Part shown: in pieces, positions 1-5,137 of the stretch
Layout: each line of letters starts with the position of its first letter
Numbering within the stretch: position 1 is the stretch's first letter
Assembly: GCA_964585575.1 (NCBI GenBank)
Contig: CAZPEM010000186.1
Coordinates: 1 to 5,137, forward strand
Length of the DNA: 5,137 nucleotides
Direction: 5' to 3'
Source of the DNA: UBA4655 sp964585575
Lineage (GTDB): Bacteria; Planctomycetota; Planctomycetia; Pirellulales; UBA1268
The notes under the pieces: generated by a model
What the model saw: the letters and a program-made list of their open reading frames with translations, nothing else
Told to the model about the DNA's origin: nothing
Database searches by the model: none
Made by a program: the position numbers and the translations under genes

Positions 1-74
1 GCCAGATGACCCACCTCTGAAAACCCGGATTTACAGAAGGGGTGTTGCTTTATCAGCCCATCACAGGGCCTCAT
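1..74. other. Short left-edge stretch with no supported gene
   Basis: This is the region downstream of gene A's stop codon. It is visibly richer in A and T than the rest of the window. No convincing start codon, signal peptide or RNA gene is seen. One imperfect dyad at 55-71 (AGCCC, six-base loop, GGGCCT with one bulged base) lies just past the stop of gene A but has no T-run after it on the minus strand, so it is not called a terminator. A plus-strand frame is open from the window edge to a TAA at 95-97, too short to judge. Confidence 0.4.
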
Positions 75-1895
75 TCATCGGGTATGACCCGGTTTAAGGC
101 TGACGGGAGCGAGGATCTCTTCCCCCACGGCAGACCAGTTCCAATGGCGGCGGTCGCCCGTTCTCGCGCTCGTCACCGCCGCCCGCACTGCTTCCCGGCC
201 CGCGGGGATGACTTCCAATCCGAAGCCCGCCGCCGTTTCCCCGAGCGTCGCCGGCGAGAACTGCAGCGGATCGCCGGCATGCAGGATGGCGTCGAGGTGC
301 ACCCCACCCTCGTGCCGGCCGGCCTCCCAACTCCCCGGACACCCGTCGAAAAAAACCTCACCGGAACGGATCACAACCTCATGCCCACCGGAGGAGAAGA
401 CCCATCCGCCCTCGGGATGCGCCGCACACCGCGCATCCGGCGCGTCGAGAGAAATCCGCATCCGGAGATCGCCCGCCGTGAAGCAGCCGTCCGCCGGGCG
501 GTCCAGGCTCACATGCCAGTCGCCTTGGCCCGCCGCCATCCCGAGCACCGCGAGGACTCGAGGGCCCCGCTGCCGCGCACGCACCACACCGGAGGCGAAC
601 TCCCTGCCGTCCTTGAGAAAGGCCAGCCCGAGCGACGCCACGCCGCCGTTTCCGTCGGGCCAGAAACCAGTGAGGACGCGGCGCTGAACCCACGTCGTCT
701 CCTCGTTGATCGTTCCCAGTGTGGCGGCATCGGAGAACCATGTGTGCAGGGTGACGGGCGGACGGCGACTCGTCCCCTGCATCCAAATCTGCGTCGTCTC
801 GTGGGGGTCGGCCGGCAACCTGGCGAATCGGAGAGCGAACTCCGGAGGGCATTTCAGGTTCTCCGCCTCGTGCAGCAAGTCCGGGCCCGCGTTGAACTCC
901 ATCGATTCCGCCCCCGGCGGAGCGACGCCGGCACGCAGCCAGAGGAAGAGCGCCTGATTGGGGCTGAGGGTCCGGCTGTAGGTGCGGCTCTGGGCGCCGG
1001 ACCACTGGCCCGTGCGTGGATGGAACTGGCCGGCCGTGAGTTCCCACATCCGCCGCCTCATCCATTCGGCATCGCCGCGGGCGGCGGGGTCCTTCACCAG
1101 CCGCAGGATGCGTTCGAGTTCCCGTATCATGACGATTCCATACGGGGGGCTGTTGTATTCGGCAACGCCTCCGTTGCGGTCGAGTTCCGCCCGCTGGTCG
1201 GCCAGCCGCCGCCGCCCGTACTCCAGGAGGTCCGGCTCGCCGAGGATCTCGCCGGCGGCCATGGTCACGCCCGCACCCATCGTGCAGATATTCGTGTAGC
1301 CGGGGCCGACGTCGCGGTTCTTGACGCATCTCGCCGCATGGGCGAGCGATTGCCTCGTCCGCGCCACCAGCGCGGGATCGAGTTGGCCCGAGTGGCCCTT
1401 CAGGATCTCCACAAGGCGGACCCCGACGAAGTCGGCCCAGTTCCAATCCGCCGGCGCCATCTGTTCCGGCGGTTCCTCGACAAACCACCCCCACAGTCCG
1501 TAATGCTTCGAGGACGGATCGGTGACCTGCAGGTCGATCAGGCGGTTGAGGATGCCCGAGGCGCGGGCTGCGTCTTCGGGGGCACCTCGCATGAGGAGGA
1601 GCTGCGCGTAGCCTGCCGTGTCGAGCACATGGTGCACGATCTGCTCCCTGGACGTGCGGGTGTGGTAACCGGGCCCGCCCCCCTTCGCACTCAGAAACCC
1701 GACGTCCGGGTCGTACCGTGCGCCAGCCGCACGCAGCGACGCCTCGAGCAGCGCCGCACGGGCCGGCGGCTCCGGCGGCGGGGATGGTGCGCCGCTCGAC
1801 CGCTCGGCTCCACGGATCGCGCGGCCCCAGAGCGCGTGGCCTCCCAAGGGAAGGGCGACGGCAACGAGCAGTGCGGTGATGATGCGCATCGGCAT
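75..1895 (-). CDS. Exported alpha/alpha-toroid (heparinase II/III-like) protein of unknown activity
   Basis: The product has about 606 residues. The frame stays open to a start at 2000, but the start at 1895 (or 1889) is preferred because it places a signal peptide at the N terminus: MRIITALLVAVALPLGG, cleavage probably near residue 21. No clear Shine-Dalgarno is seen. A proline-rich linker (about 33-50) follows. The middle, about 50-325, is helical and carries GLWGW (133-137), WNWADF (151-156), YTNI (200-203), EYNSPPYG (246-253), FHP (291-293) and SRTYSR (303-308). From memory, this set recurs in an uncharacterised bacterial and fungal family with an alpha/alpha-toroid fold related to heparinase II/III-type polysaccharide lyases. 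The remainder, to 606, looks beta-rich, as in such lyases. A role on polysaccharides in the periplasm or outside the cell is inference. Conserved Y200, N202, E246, N248, Y252, H292 and R308 are candidate functional residues. The gene is divergent from the WD40 gene. Confidence 0.85.
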   Translation of the reverse strand: MPMRIITALLVAVALPLGGHALWGRAIRGAERSSGAPSPPPEPPARAALLEASLRAAGARYDPDVGFLSAKGGGPGYHTRTSREQIVHHVLDTAGYAQLLLMRGAPEDAARASGILNRLIDLQVTDPSSKHYGLWGWFVEEPPEQMAPADWNWADFVGVRLVEILKGHSGQLDPALVARTRQSLAHAARCVKNRDVGPGYTNICTMGAGVTMAAGEILGEPDLLEYGRRRLADQRAELDRNGGVAEYNSPPYGIVMIRELERILRLVKDPAARGDAEWMRRRMWELTAGQFHPRTGQWSGAQSRTYSRTLSPNQALFLWLRAGVAPPGAESMEFNAGPDLLHEAENLKCPPEFALRFARLPADPHETTQIWMQGTSRRPPVTLHTWFSDAATLGTINEETTWVQRRVLTGFWPDGNGGVASLGLAFLKDGREFASGVVRARQRGPRVLAVLGMAAGQGDWHVSLDRPADGCFTAGDLRMRISLDAPDARCAAHPEGGWVFSSGGHEVVIRSGEVFFDGCPGSWEAGRHEGGVHLDAILHAGDPLQFSPATLGETAAGFGLEVIPAGREAVRAAVTSARTGDRRHWNWSAVGEEILAPVSLKPGHTR

Positions 1896-1962
1896 ACGGG
1901 GATGAACCTGGAGCCGAACACCGACGACGGGCGGCACGACGCGGTCGGCGGAGAATCCTCGA

Positions 1963-1992
1963 AGTGTAAGACGGCCTTCGGTGCGTCGGCAA
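1963..1992 (-). promoter_or_regulatory. Possible sigma-70-like promoter for gene A
   Basis: Read on the minus strand, TTGCCG (1987-1992) and TACACT (1963-1968) are separated by 18 bases, each matching four of six positions of the -35 and -10 consensus. Transcription would begin near 1956, giving a leader of about 60 bases to the start at 1895. That would exclude the longer start at 2000 and agrees with the signal-peptide start. The match is modest and planctomycete promoters are poorly defined, so this is a guess from sequence. Confidence 0.3.
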
Positions 1993-2164
1993 TCGAACAA
2001 TCCCGCTCGTCACGCAGGTCCGAGATGGACGCCCGGTCGATGACGAGGGTAGACTCGAGTCCGGTTCGAGAGCCGCTCGGCCACGGCGGTCGGACGACTC
2101 CCGGGAACGGTGCGTCCACCAAGACGCCGCGACGATCGTGCAGGGAAATTCGAGGGGTGATTTC

Positions 2165-2168
2165 GGAG
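2165..2168 (+). promoter_or_regulatory. Shine-Dalgarno GGAG for the WD40 gene
   Basis: GGAG lies 11 bases before the ATG at 2180. No comparable site precedes the in-frame GTG at 2138. It supports the downstream ATG, which also opens directly into the signal peptide. Confidence 0.4.
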
Positions 2169-2179
2169 CTGCTGGCGCG

Positions 2180-3154
2180 ATGGCCTGGCAATTCGCTACC
2201 TGGAAACGACTGTCGTTCGTCCTCACGCTGCTCGCGAACGGTGTGGCGCAGTCCGAAGAGCCACGAACCCTTCGCGGCCATGAACAGTGGGTGCTGTCGT
2301 TGGCGGTCAGCCCGGATGGCGAACGTCTCTTCTCGGGCGGCGACGATCGATCGCTGAAGCGGTGGAATCTGAAATCGGCCGAGTTGCTGGGCAGCTTGCG
2401 AACCTATCCGGCGGCCGTGACCGCGTTGGCGTGCCACAAGGATGGCAAACGGATCGCCGTGGGAAGGCATGATGGTCGCCTGGAGCTTTGCGATGCGCAC
2501 AGCGGCGCGACGATCCGCGAATTCCCCGGTCACGATGACACGATCACGGTGGTCTGCTTCGATCCAGGCGGAAACCACCTGGCTTCGGGGAGCGCGGACG
2601 ATTCCTTGCGGATCTGGGACCTGCGCGACGGCGGCTTGTCGGTCACCATCCATCAAGGAAACGAATACGACGTGGTCACGGCGGCCATCCGGCCCGATGG
2701 CCGACGGGTTGTCACCGGAGATGGCGAAAACGAACTGAAAGTCTGGGACGCCGGCACGGGTCAAGAAATCGAGACCCTGCGGGGCCACGAGGGGACGGTG
2801 ACCTCCGTGGTGTACAGCCCATGCGGCAAGCAGATGGTGTCTGCGAGCTGGGATGCGACGCTCCGAGTTTGGGATGCGGAGACCGGCGAGCATCTGCACA
2901 CCCTGCGAGGGCACGAGGCCGAGGTCAACTCGGTCCTATTCACTCCCGATGGCTCACGAATCGTCTCGGCAAGCGAGGACGACACGATCCGCATCTGGGA
3001 TTCCCGGACCCACGAATTGCAGCGGACGATTCCGACCGACAAGGTCATGTGTCTTGCGATCAGCCCGGACGGCAAGACGCTGATCACCGGCGGCAAAGAA
3101 TCGATCCGCCTTCGGAATCTCCCGGCTCACGGACCGAGCGTGCCTACGAAGTAG
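2180..3154 (+). CDS. Exported seven-bladed WD40 beta-propeller protein
   Basis: The product has 324 residues. The ATG at 2180 is chosen over an in-frame GTG at 2138 because it has a Shine-Dalgarno site and starts a signal peptide (WKR, then LSFVLTLLANGVA, cleavage probably after A23). Almost all of the mature protein is seven WD repeats of 40-44 residues: 30-73, 74-115, 116-157, 158-200, 201-242, 243-284 and 285-324. Blades 3-6 keep the WD dipeptide; blades 1, 2 and 7 are degenerate (WN, CD, RN). The GH dipeptide is seen in blades 1, 3, 5 and 6, and SPDG-type turns recur throughout. The repeat count fits one closed propeller with no fused kinase, protease or c-type cytochrome domain. WD40 propellers are binding scaffolds, so a protein-protein role in the periplasm or envelope is likely; the partner is unknown. 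The gene is divergent from gene A and its 3' end overlaps gene C. Confidence 0.93.
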   Translation: MAWQFATWKRLSFVLTLLANGVAQSEEPRTLRGHEQWVLSLAVSPDGERLFSGGDDRSLKRWNLKSAELLGSLRTYPAAVTALACHKDGKRIAVGRHDGRLELCDAHSGATIREFPGHDDTITVVCFDPGGNHLASGSADDSLRIWDLRDGGLSVTIHQGNEYDVVTAAIRPDGRRVVTGDGENELKVWDAGTGQEIETLRGHEGTVTSVVYSPCGKQMVSASWDATLRVWDAETGEHLHTLRGHEAEVNSVLFTPDGSRIVSASEDDTIRIWDSRTHELQRTIPTDKVMCLAISPDGKTLITGGKESIRLRNLPAHGPSVPTK

Positions 3155-4302
3155 CCTTTCTTGGTCTCATCACCCAAGCGGGTCGTGAAGACGCCCATGA
3201 AGTAATTGCCGACCTTCGGGCCATCGATGTCGAAGGTGTATTGTCCGGGCGTGACGCCGCCGTCGAGGACGGTGCCGACGATTCGGCCGCGAACCCGATC
3301 CTCCGTCAACGTCAACTCGGCGCCGTCGAACCGCCCTCGATACACGCCTTTGTTGTTGGAGAGCTTGCCCACGTCGGCCTTGCCCATGTTCATGGAAAAG
3401 TCGAAGAACGCGCGATTCTGCCAGTCTTCGCCGCCATAGAGACCGTCTTCGAGCTTCATGGCAACCCTGACCGCGCCATGGGGCACCTCTGGCCGTGGAA
3501 GAACCTCGCCCCAGACGTCCCCGGCCCCCTGCCCGTCGCCGAAATGGCCCGAATGCGACCCGCGGATGCGGTCTCCGGTGATCTTCGCACTGACCTCATA
3601 ACTGCCCAACAACGGATCGATCTTGGTTCGCGTGACGTTGCGGATCACGTTCACCGTGCCAGAAAGCTCGCCATCCTTCAACGTCAGCCCCGTCGCATCG
3701 ATCTCGAACGGACGCCGGCTGAACGGCGTCGCAAACGCGAACGCGGAACGACATCTCCCGCCTTGGCGATCGAGGTAAACCTTCAACACTTCGCCCCCGG
3801 GCAGCGCACCGTCCAATGCCAGCACCAGCAGACCATCCTCGGCGTCGACCGGCACCGGCTCTATCCGGCGATACTCGCCCTTGACGCTCCCGGCCGTTTT
3901 CGTGTCGCCATGCACCGCGGCAAACTTTCCCGTCGCCTTGCCGTCCTTCAGCTCGGCATCGACGGTGAAGGCGTGTTCGCCCCGGCCGACCGCGTTGGAC
4001 GTCACGTAGGCTTTCATCGTGCCGGTGAGCTTGTCGCCGTCGAACCGCAAATCCCCGCCGTCGAAGCGGCCGGTCCATGCCACCGTGCTCCAGCCACCGA
4101 TCAGCCCACCGCTGAATGGGCCGAAGCGACCCGACTGGAGCACCCCGTCCTTGAAGATCAGGGAAACGTGCGCCAGCCGCTGCCACTCCTTCGCCCGGCC
4201 CGCCTGCAACGCATTCGCAAGCCGCAGGTCCACGCGGACCGTTTCAGCGACGACCGGCCCCGCCGTCGCCAGCACCAGGCACACCGCAATGGCTCGCATC
4301 AT
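3127..4302 (-). CDS. Exported beta-rich protein with three tandem internal repeats, unknown function
   Basis: The product has 391 residues. The frame is open up to 4434, but the adjacent ATGs at 4302 and 4299 are chosen because GAGGGA precedes them and a signal peptide follows: MMRAIAVCLVLATAGPVVA, cleavage probably after residue 19. The mature protein is three diverged copies of one beta-rich unit, at about 22-147, 157-270 and 277-391. Each contains turns of the form L.L.DG.L.G, for example LRFDGDKLTG (85-94), LTLKDGELSG (206-215) and LTLTEDRVRG (330-339). Glycine and aspartate are frequent, and only one cysteine (C184) lies outside the signal peptide. I recognise no catalytic motif and no named family. 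A binding or structural envelope protein is possible but not shown. The 3' end overlaps the convergent WD40 gene by 28 bp. Gene D lies upstream on the same strand, 204 bp away. Confidence 0.87.
   Translation of the reverse strand: MMRAIAVCLVLATAGPVVAETVRVDLRLANALQAGRAKEWQRLAHVSLIFKDGVLQSGRFGPFSGGLIGGWSTVAWTGRFDGGDLRFDGDKLTGTMKAYVTSNAVGRGEHAFTVDAELKDGKATGKFAAVHGDTKTAGSVKGEYRRIEPVPVDAEDGLLVLALDGALPGGEVLKVYLDRQGGRCRSAFAFATPFSRRPFEIDATGLTLKDGELSGTVNVIRNVTRTKIDPLLGSYEVSAKITGDRIRGSHSGHFGDGQGAGDVWGEVLPRPEVPHGAVRVAMKLEDGLYGGEDWQNRAFFDFSMNMGKADVGKLSNNKGVYRGRFDGAELTLTEDRVRGRIVGTVLDGGVTPGQYTFDIDGPKVGNYFMGVFTTRLGDETKKGYFVGTLGP
3130..4239 (-). repeat. Three diverged tandem protein repeats within gene C
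   Basis: The copies lie at 3862-4239, 3493-3834 and 3130-3474 in order of translation. They align by landmarks: an opening strand (VRVDLRLANAL, LLVLALDGAL, VRVAMKLEDGL), a central LTG-type hairpin (LRFDGDKLTGTM, LTLKDGELSGTV, LTLTEDRVRGRI), a second hairpin (FTVDAELKDGKATGKF, YEVSAKITGDRIRGSH, YTFDIDGPKVGNYFMG) and a closing strand (SVKGEYRRI, DVWGEVLPR, KGYFVGTLG). The similarity is seen at protein level only; the DNA has diverged, so the duplication is old. Confidence 0.7.
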
Positions 4303-4305
4303 GGT

Positions 4306-4311
4306 TCCCTC
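4306..4311 (-). promoter_or_regulatory. Shine-Dalgarno GAGGGA for gene C
   Basis: On the minus strand GAGGGA ends three bases before the ATG at 4302 and six before the ATG at 4299. The second ATG has the better spacing; either gives the same signal peptide. The site argues against the longer start at 4434. Confidence 0.5.
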
Positions 4312-4398
4312 ACCAAACGCAGTTCGCTGTCGATTGCCCACGCGACGCAACGAGCCCGACGCCCCTTTTCCGCCGATGACCGATGACGACGCCGCGAC

Positions 4399-4425
4399 TC
4401 CGTGGAGGCTACCCTCCCCCACGGA
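4399..4425 (-). other. Strong hairpin in the gap between genes D and C
   Basis: As minus-strand RNA, UCCGUGGGGG pairs with CCUCCACGGA over ten pairs, one of them a G-U wobble, around a seven-base loop (4409-4415). On the plus strand the wobble becomes an A-C mismatch, so the structure fits minus-strand RNA better, which is the direction of the flanking genes. No U-run follows. It may be a tail-less terminator for gene D, an mRNA-stabilising structure, or a leader element about 97 bases upstream of the gene C start. Confidence 0.5.
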
Positions 4426-4428
4426 AAC

Positions 4429-4476
4429 TTTCATCCCTCGAACCGGAAGTGAAAATGGGCGGCGCTCGGGATGAAA
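4429..4476. repeat. Perfect 9-bp inverted repeat with 30-bp spacer
   Basis: TTTCATCCC (4429-4437) is matched exactly by its reverse complement GGGATGAAA (4468-4476). The arms flank a 30-bp segment containing AT-rich GTGAAAATG. The left arm begins three bases beyond the hairpin at 4399-4425. It could be a paired protein-binding site or a looped RNA structure; nothing in the sequence decides between these. Confidence 0.4.
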
Positions 4477-4477
4477 C

Positions 4478-4503
4478 CCGGCCCGCGAAGCGATTCCCGC
4501 CGG
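4478..4503 (-). terminator. Weak possible terminator after gene D
   Basis: Three bases past the stop codon of gene D, minus-strand CCGGC (4499-4503) can pair with GCCGG (4478-4482) around a 16-base loop, followed by GTTTC. The stem is only five pairs and the T-run three bases, so it is marginal. It overlaps no coding sequence. Confidence 0.2.
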
Positions 4504-4506
4504 ACT

Positions 4507-5061
4507 CTACTCCACGAGGGCCTTCAAACGGGCTGTGATCAACGCGTCGCGTTTCTCGGAAAGCCGCTGGATCTGCCGGTCGTACCAGGCGGCCGACCTC
4601 TGCTTGCGGTACGCGAGCTGCTCGGCTCGGATATCGAGCTCCATCGCGATCGCCTCACGGAGTTGCTGCTCGAGCTGCTCGCGATCCTTTCCCTTGCCCA
4701 CCTTTCCGGCCACCAAGCGGGCGCCGAGCAGGTCCACGCGGGTTCGCGCCTGCCAGGCCAGCAATCCGAGCTCGTGAAGCCGCGGGTCCTTCGCCTTGCC
4801 GGCGATGAGCGGCTGCACGCTGCGGTCGAGCTCCTCGATCGCCCGGGCATATTCGGCCGGCTTGCTCTTCGCGAGGTGCGCAAGCACCTTCGCCAGCTCC
4901 GGCTGGTGCTCCTGCACGAACAACACCACCCGCCGTTCGCGATCGTCCTGCGCCGCGGCCGTCGCCGGCTCATCGGCGGCCACGACGTGCGGCCCCCCCT
5001 CGCGGCCGACCACCGCGAGCAGAAGACAAAGGCCTGCAAGTGACATGTACCGTTGCATCAT
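4507..5061 (-). CDS. Small exported alpha-helical protein, Spy/CpxP-like in general character
   Basis: The product has 184 residues. The start is the ATG at 5061 or the adjacent one at 5058, both behind GGGGAG. A signal peptide covers about 1-29 (MSLAGLCLLLAVVG, then VVAA before D30). The rest is predicted helical and highly charged: about 41-85 (FVQEHQPELAKVL at 48-60, PAEYARAIEELDR at 68-80), 92-118 (KDPRLHELGLLAWQARTRVDL) and 126-182, where REQLEQQLREAI suggests coiled coil. The single cysteine, C12, lies in the signal peptide and LAGLC is not a proper lipobox. From memory, short exported proteins with this FV.EH.PEL start are common in planctomycetes, often near ECF sigma-factor genes; that neighbourhood would lie outside this window. 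The Spy/CpxP or zinc-resistance-associated comparison is by character only (periplasmic, helical, small), with no LTxxQ motif seen. Function is unknown. Confidence 0.85.
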   Translation of the reverse strand: MMQRYMSLAGLCLLLAVVGREGGPHVVAADEPATAAAQDDRERRVVLFVQEHQPELAKVLAHLAKSKPAEYARAIEELDRSVQPLIAGKAKDPRLHELGLLAWQARTRVDLLGARLVAGKVGKGKDREQLEQQLREAIAMELDIRAEQLAYRKQRSAAWYDRQIQRLSEKRDALITARLKALVE

Positions 5062-5064
5062 TTT

Positions 5065-5070
5065 CTCCCC
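5065..5070 (-). promoter_or_regulatory. Shine-Dalgarno GGGGAG for gene D
   Basis: Minus-strand GGGGAG lies three bases before the ATG at 5061 and six before the ATG at 5058. It is the clearest ribosome binding site in the window and favours the second ATG slightly. It excludes the internal ATG at 5046. Confidence 0.6.
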
Positions 5071-5082
5071 GTGTGAATTTCA

Positions 5083-5136
5083 ACCATCGCCGGGCCCCGA
5101 CCGGCCCGCACCATCGCCGGGCCCCGACCGGCCCGC
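5083..5136. repeat. Two perfect tandem copies of a 27-bp GC-rich unit
   Basis: The copies are 5083-5109 and 5110-5136, identical and directly adjoining, each beginning ACCATCGCCGGG. The window ends one base later, so the array may continue. Each unit contains CGGGCC and GGCCCG six bases apart (5091-5096 with 5103-5108 in the first copy), which can form a six-pair GC hairpin. It lies immediately upstream of gene D, where a promoter would be expected. The period is a multiple of three, so the end of a neighbouring coding repeat cannot be excluded. Confidence 0.9.
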
Positions 5137-5137
5137 C

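Noticed and set aside
2..97. Plus-strand frame open from the window edge to a TAA, possibly the end of a gene converging on gene A
   Set aside because: Only 31 codons are visible with no recognisable motif; the same could occur by chance.
2054..2070. CTCGA / TCGAG dyad with a GGTTCGAG segment resembling a tRNA T-loop
   Set aside because: No acceptor stem, anticodon arm or D arm can be built around it, and a five-base dyad is expected by chance in GC-rich DNA.
2104..2128. Possible ECF-type promoter (GGAAC) upstream of the WD40 gene
   Set aside because: No CGTC-like -10 element falls 16-17 bases downstream, so the match is only half a promoter.
379..2226. A 615-codon minus-strand frame overlapping gene A in another phase
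   Set aside because: Low-complexity R/A/P-rich translation that merely shadows gene A; two long genes in one strand region are not credible.
42..2357. A 771-codon plus-strand open frame antisense to gene A and running into the WD40 gene
   Set aside because: Its translation is arginine- and proline-rich with no domain or signal peptide, while the opposite frame has a signal peptide and family motifs. It is a by-product of high GC.
1691..2914. A 407-codon minus-strand frame antisense to the WD40 gene
   Set aside because: The plus strand here encodes seven clear WD repeats; the minus frame shows no family features.
2821..4386. A 521-codon plus-strand frame antisense to gene C
   Set aside because: No start context, signal or domain, whereas gene C on the minus strand has a ribosome site, signal peptide and internal repeats.
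4471..5043. A 190-codon plus-strand frame antisense to gene D
   Set aside because: Leucine- and arginine-rich mirror of the helical gene D; gene D has a strong ribosome site and signal peptide.

Overview
The window looks like chromosome from a high-GC planctomycete or a close relative (Planctomycetota/Verrucomicrobiota type). This rests on gene style alone: a stand-alone exported WD40 propeller, several exported proteins of no named function, a short secreted helical protein of a type I associate with planctomycetes, weak or variable Shine-Dalgarno sites, and long antisense open frames caused by high GC at third codon positions. No rRNA, tRNA, phage, transposon or CRISPR feature is present to fix the taxonomy.

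Layout, left to right. Bases 1-74 are a short, relatively AT-rich stretch with no supported gene. Gene A (minus, 75-1895) encodes an exported protein of about 606 residues with motifs of an uncharacterised alpha/alpha-toroid (heparinase II/III-like) family. A 284-bp divergent gap (1896-2179) separates it from the WD40 gene (plus, 2180-3154), a complete seven-blade propeller behind a signal peptide. The WD40 gene converges on gene C (minus, 3127-4302) and their 3' ends overlap by 28 bp. Gene C is an exported beta-rich protein built of three diverged tandem repeats of about 115-125 residues. A 204-bp gap (4303-4506) with a strong hairpin and an adjoining 9-bp inverted repeat lies between gene C and the co-directional gene D (minus, 4507-5061), a small exported helical protein. 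The right edge carries two perfect copies of a 27-bp GC-rich tandem repeat, each able to form a hairpin.

All four proteins carry an N-terminal signal sequence, so the window encodes envelope, periplasmic or secreted proteins only. Genes D and C could be co-transcribed, but the structured gap argues at least partly against it. Gene A and the WD40 gene are divergent and may share control. I see no sequence evidence of a common pathway, nor of a defence system, biosynthetic cluster or mobile element. The most notable points are the threefold repeat in gene C, the motif set of gene A, the structured gap between D and C, and the tandem repeat at the right edge.
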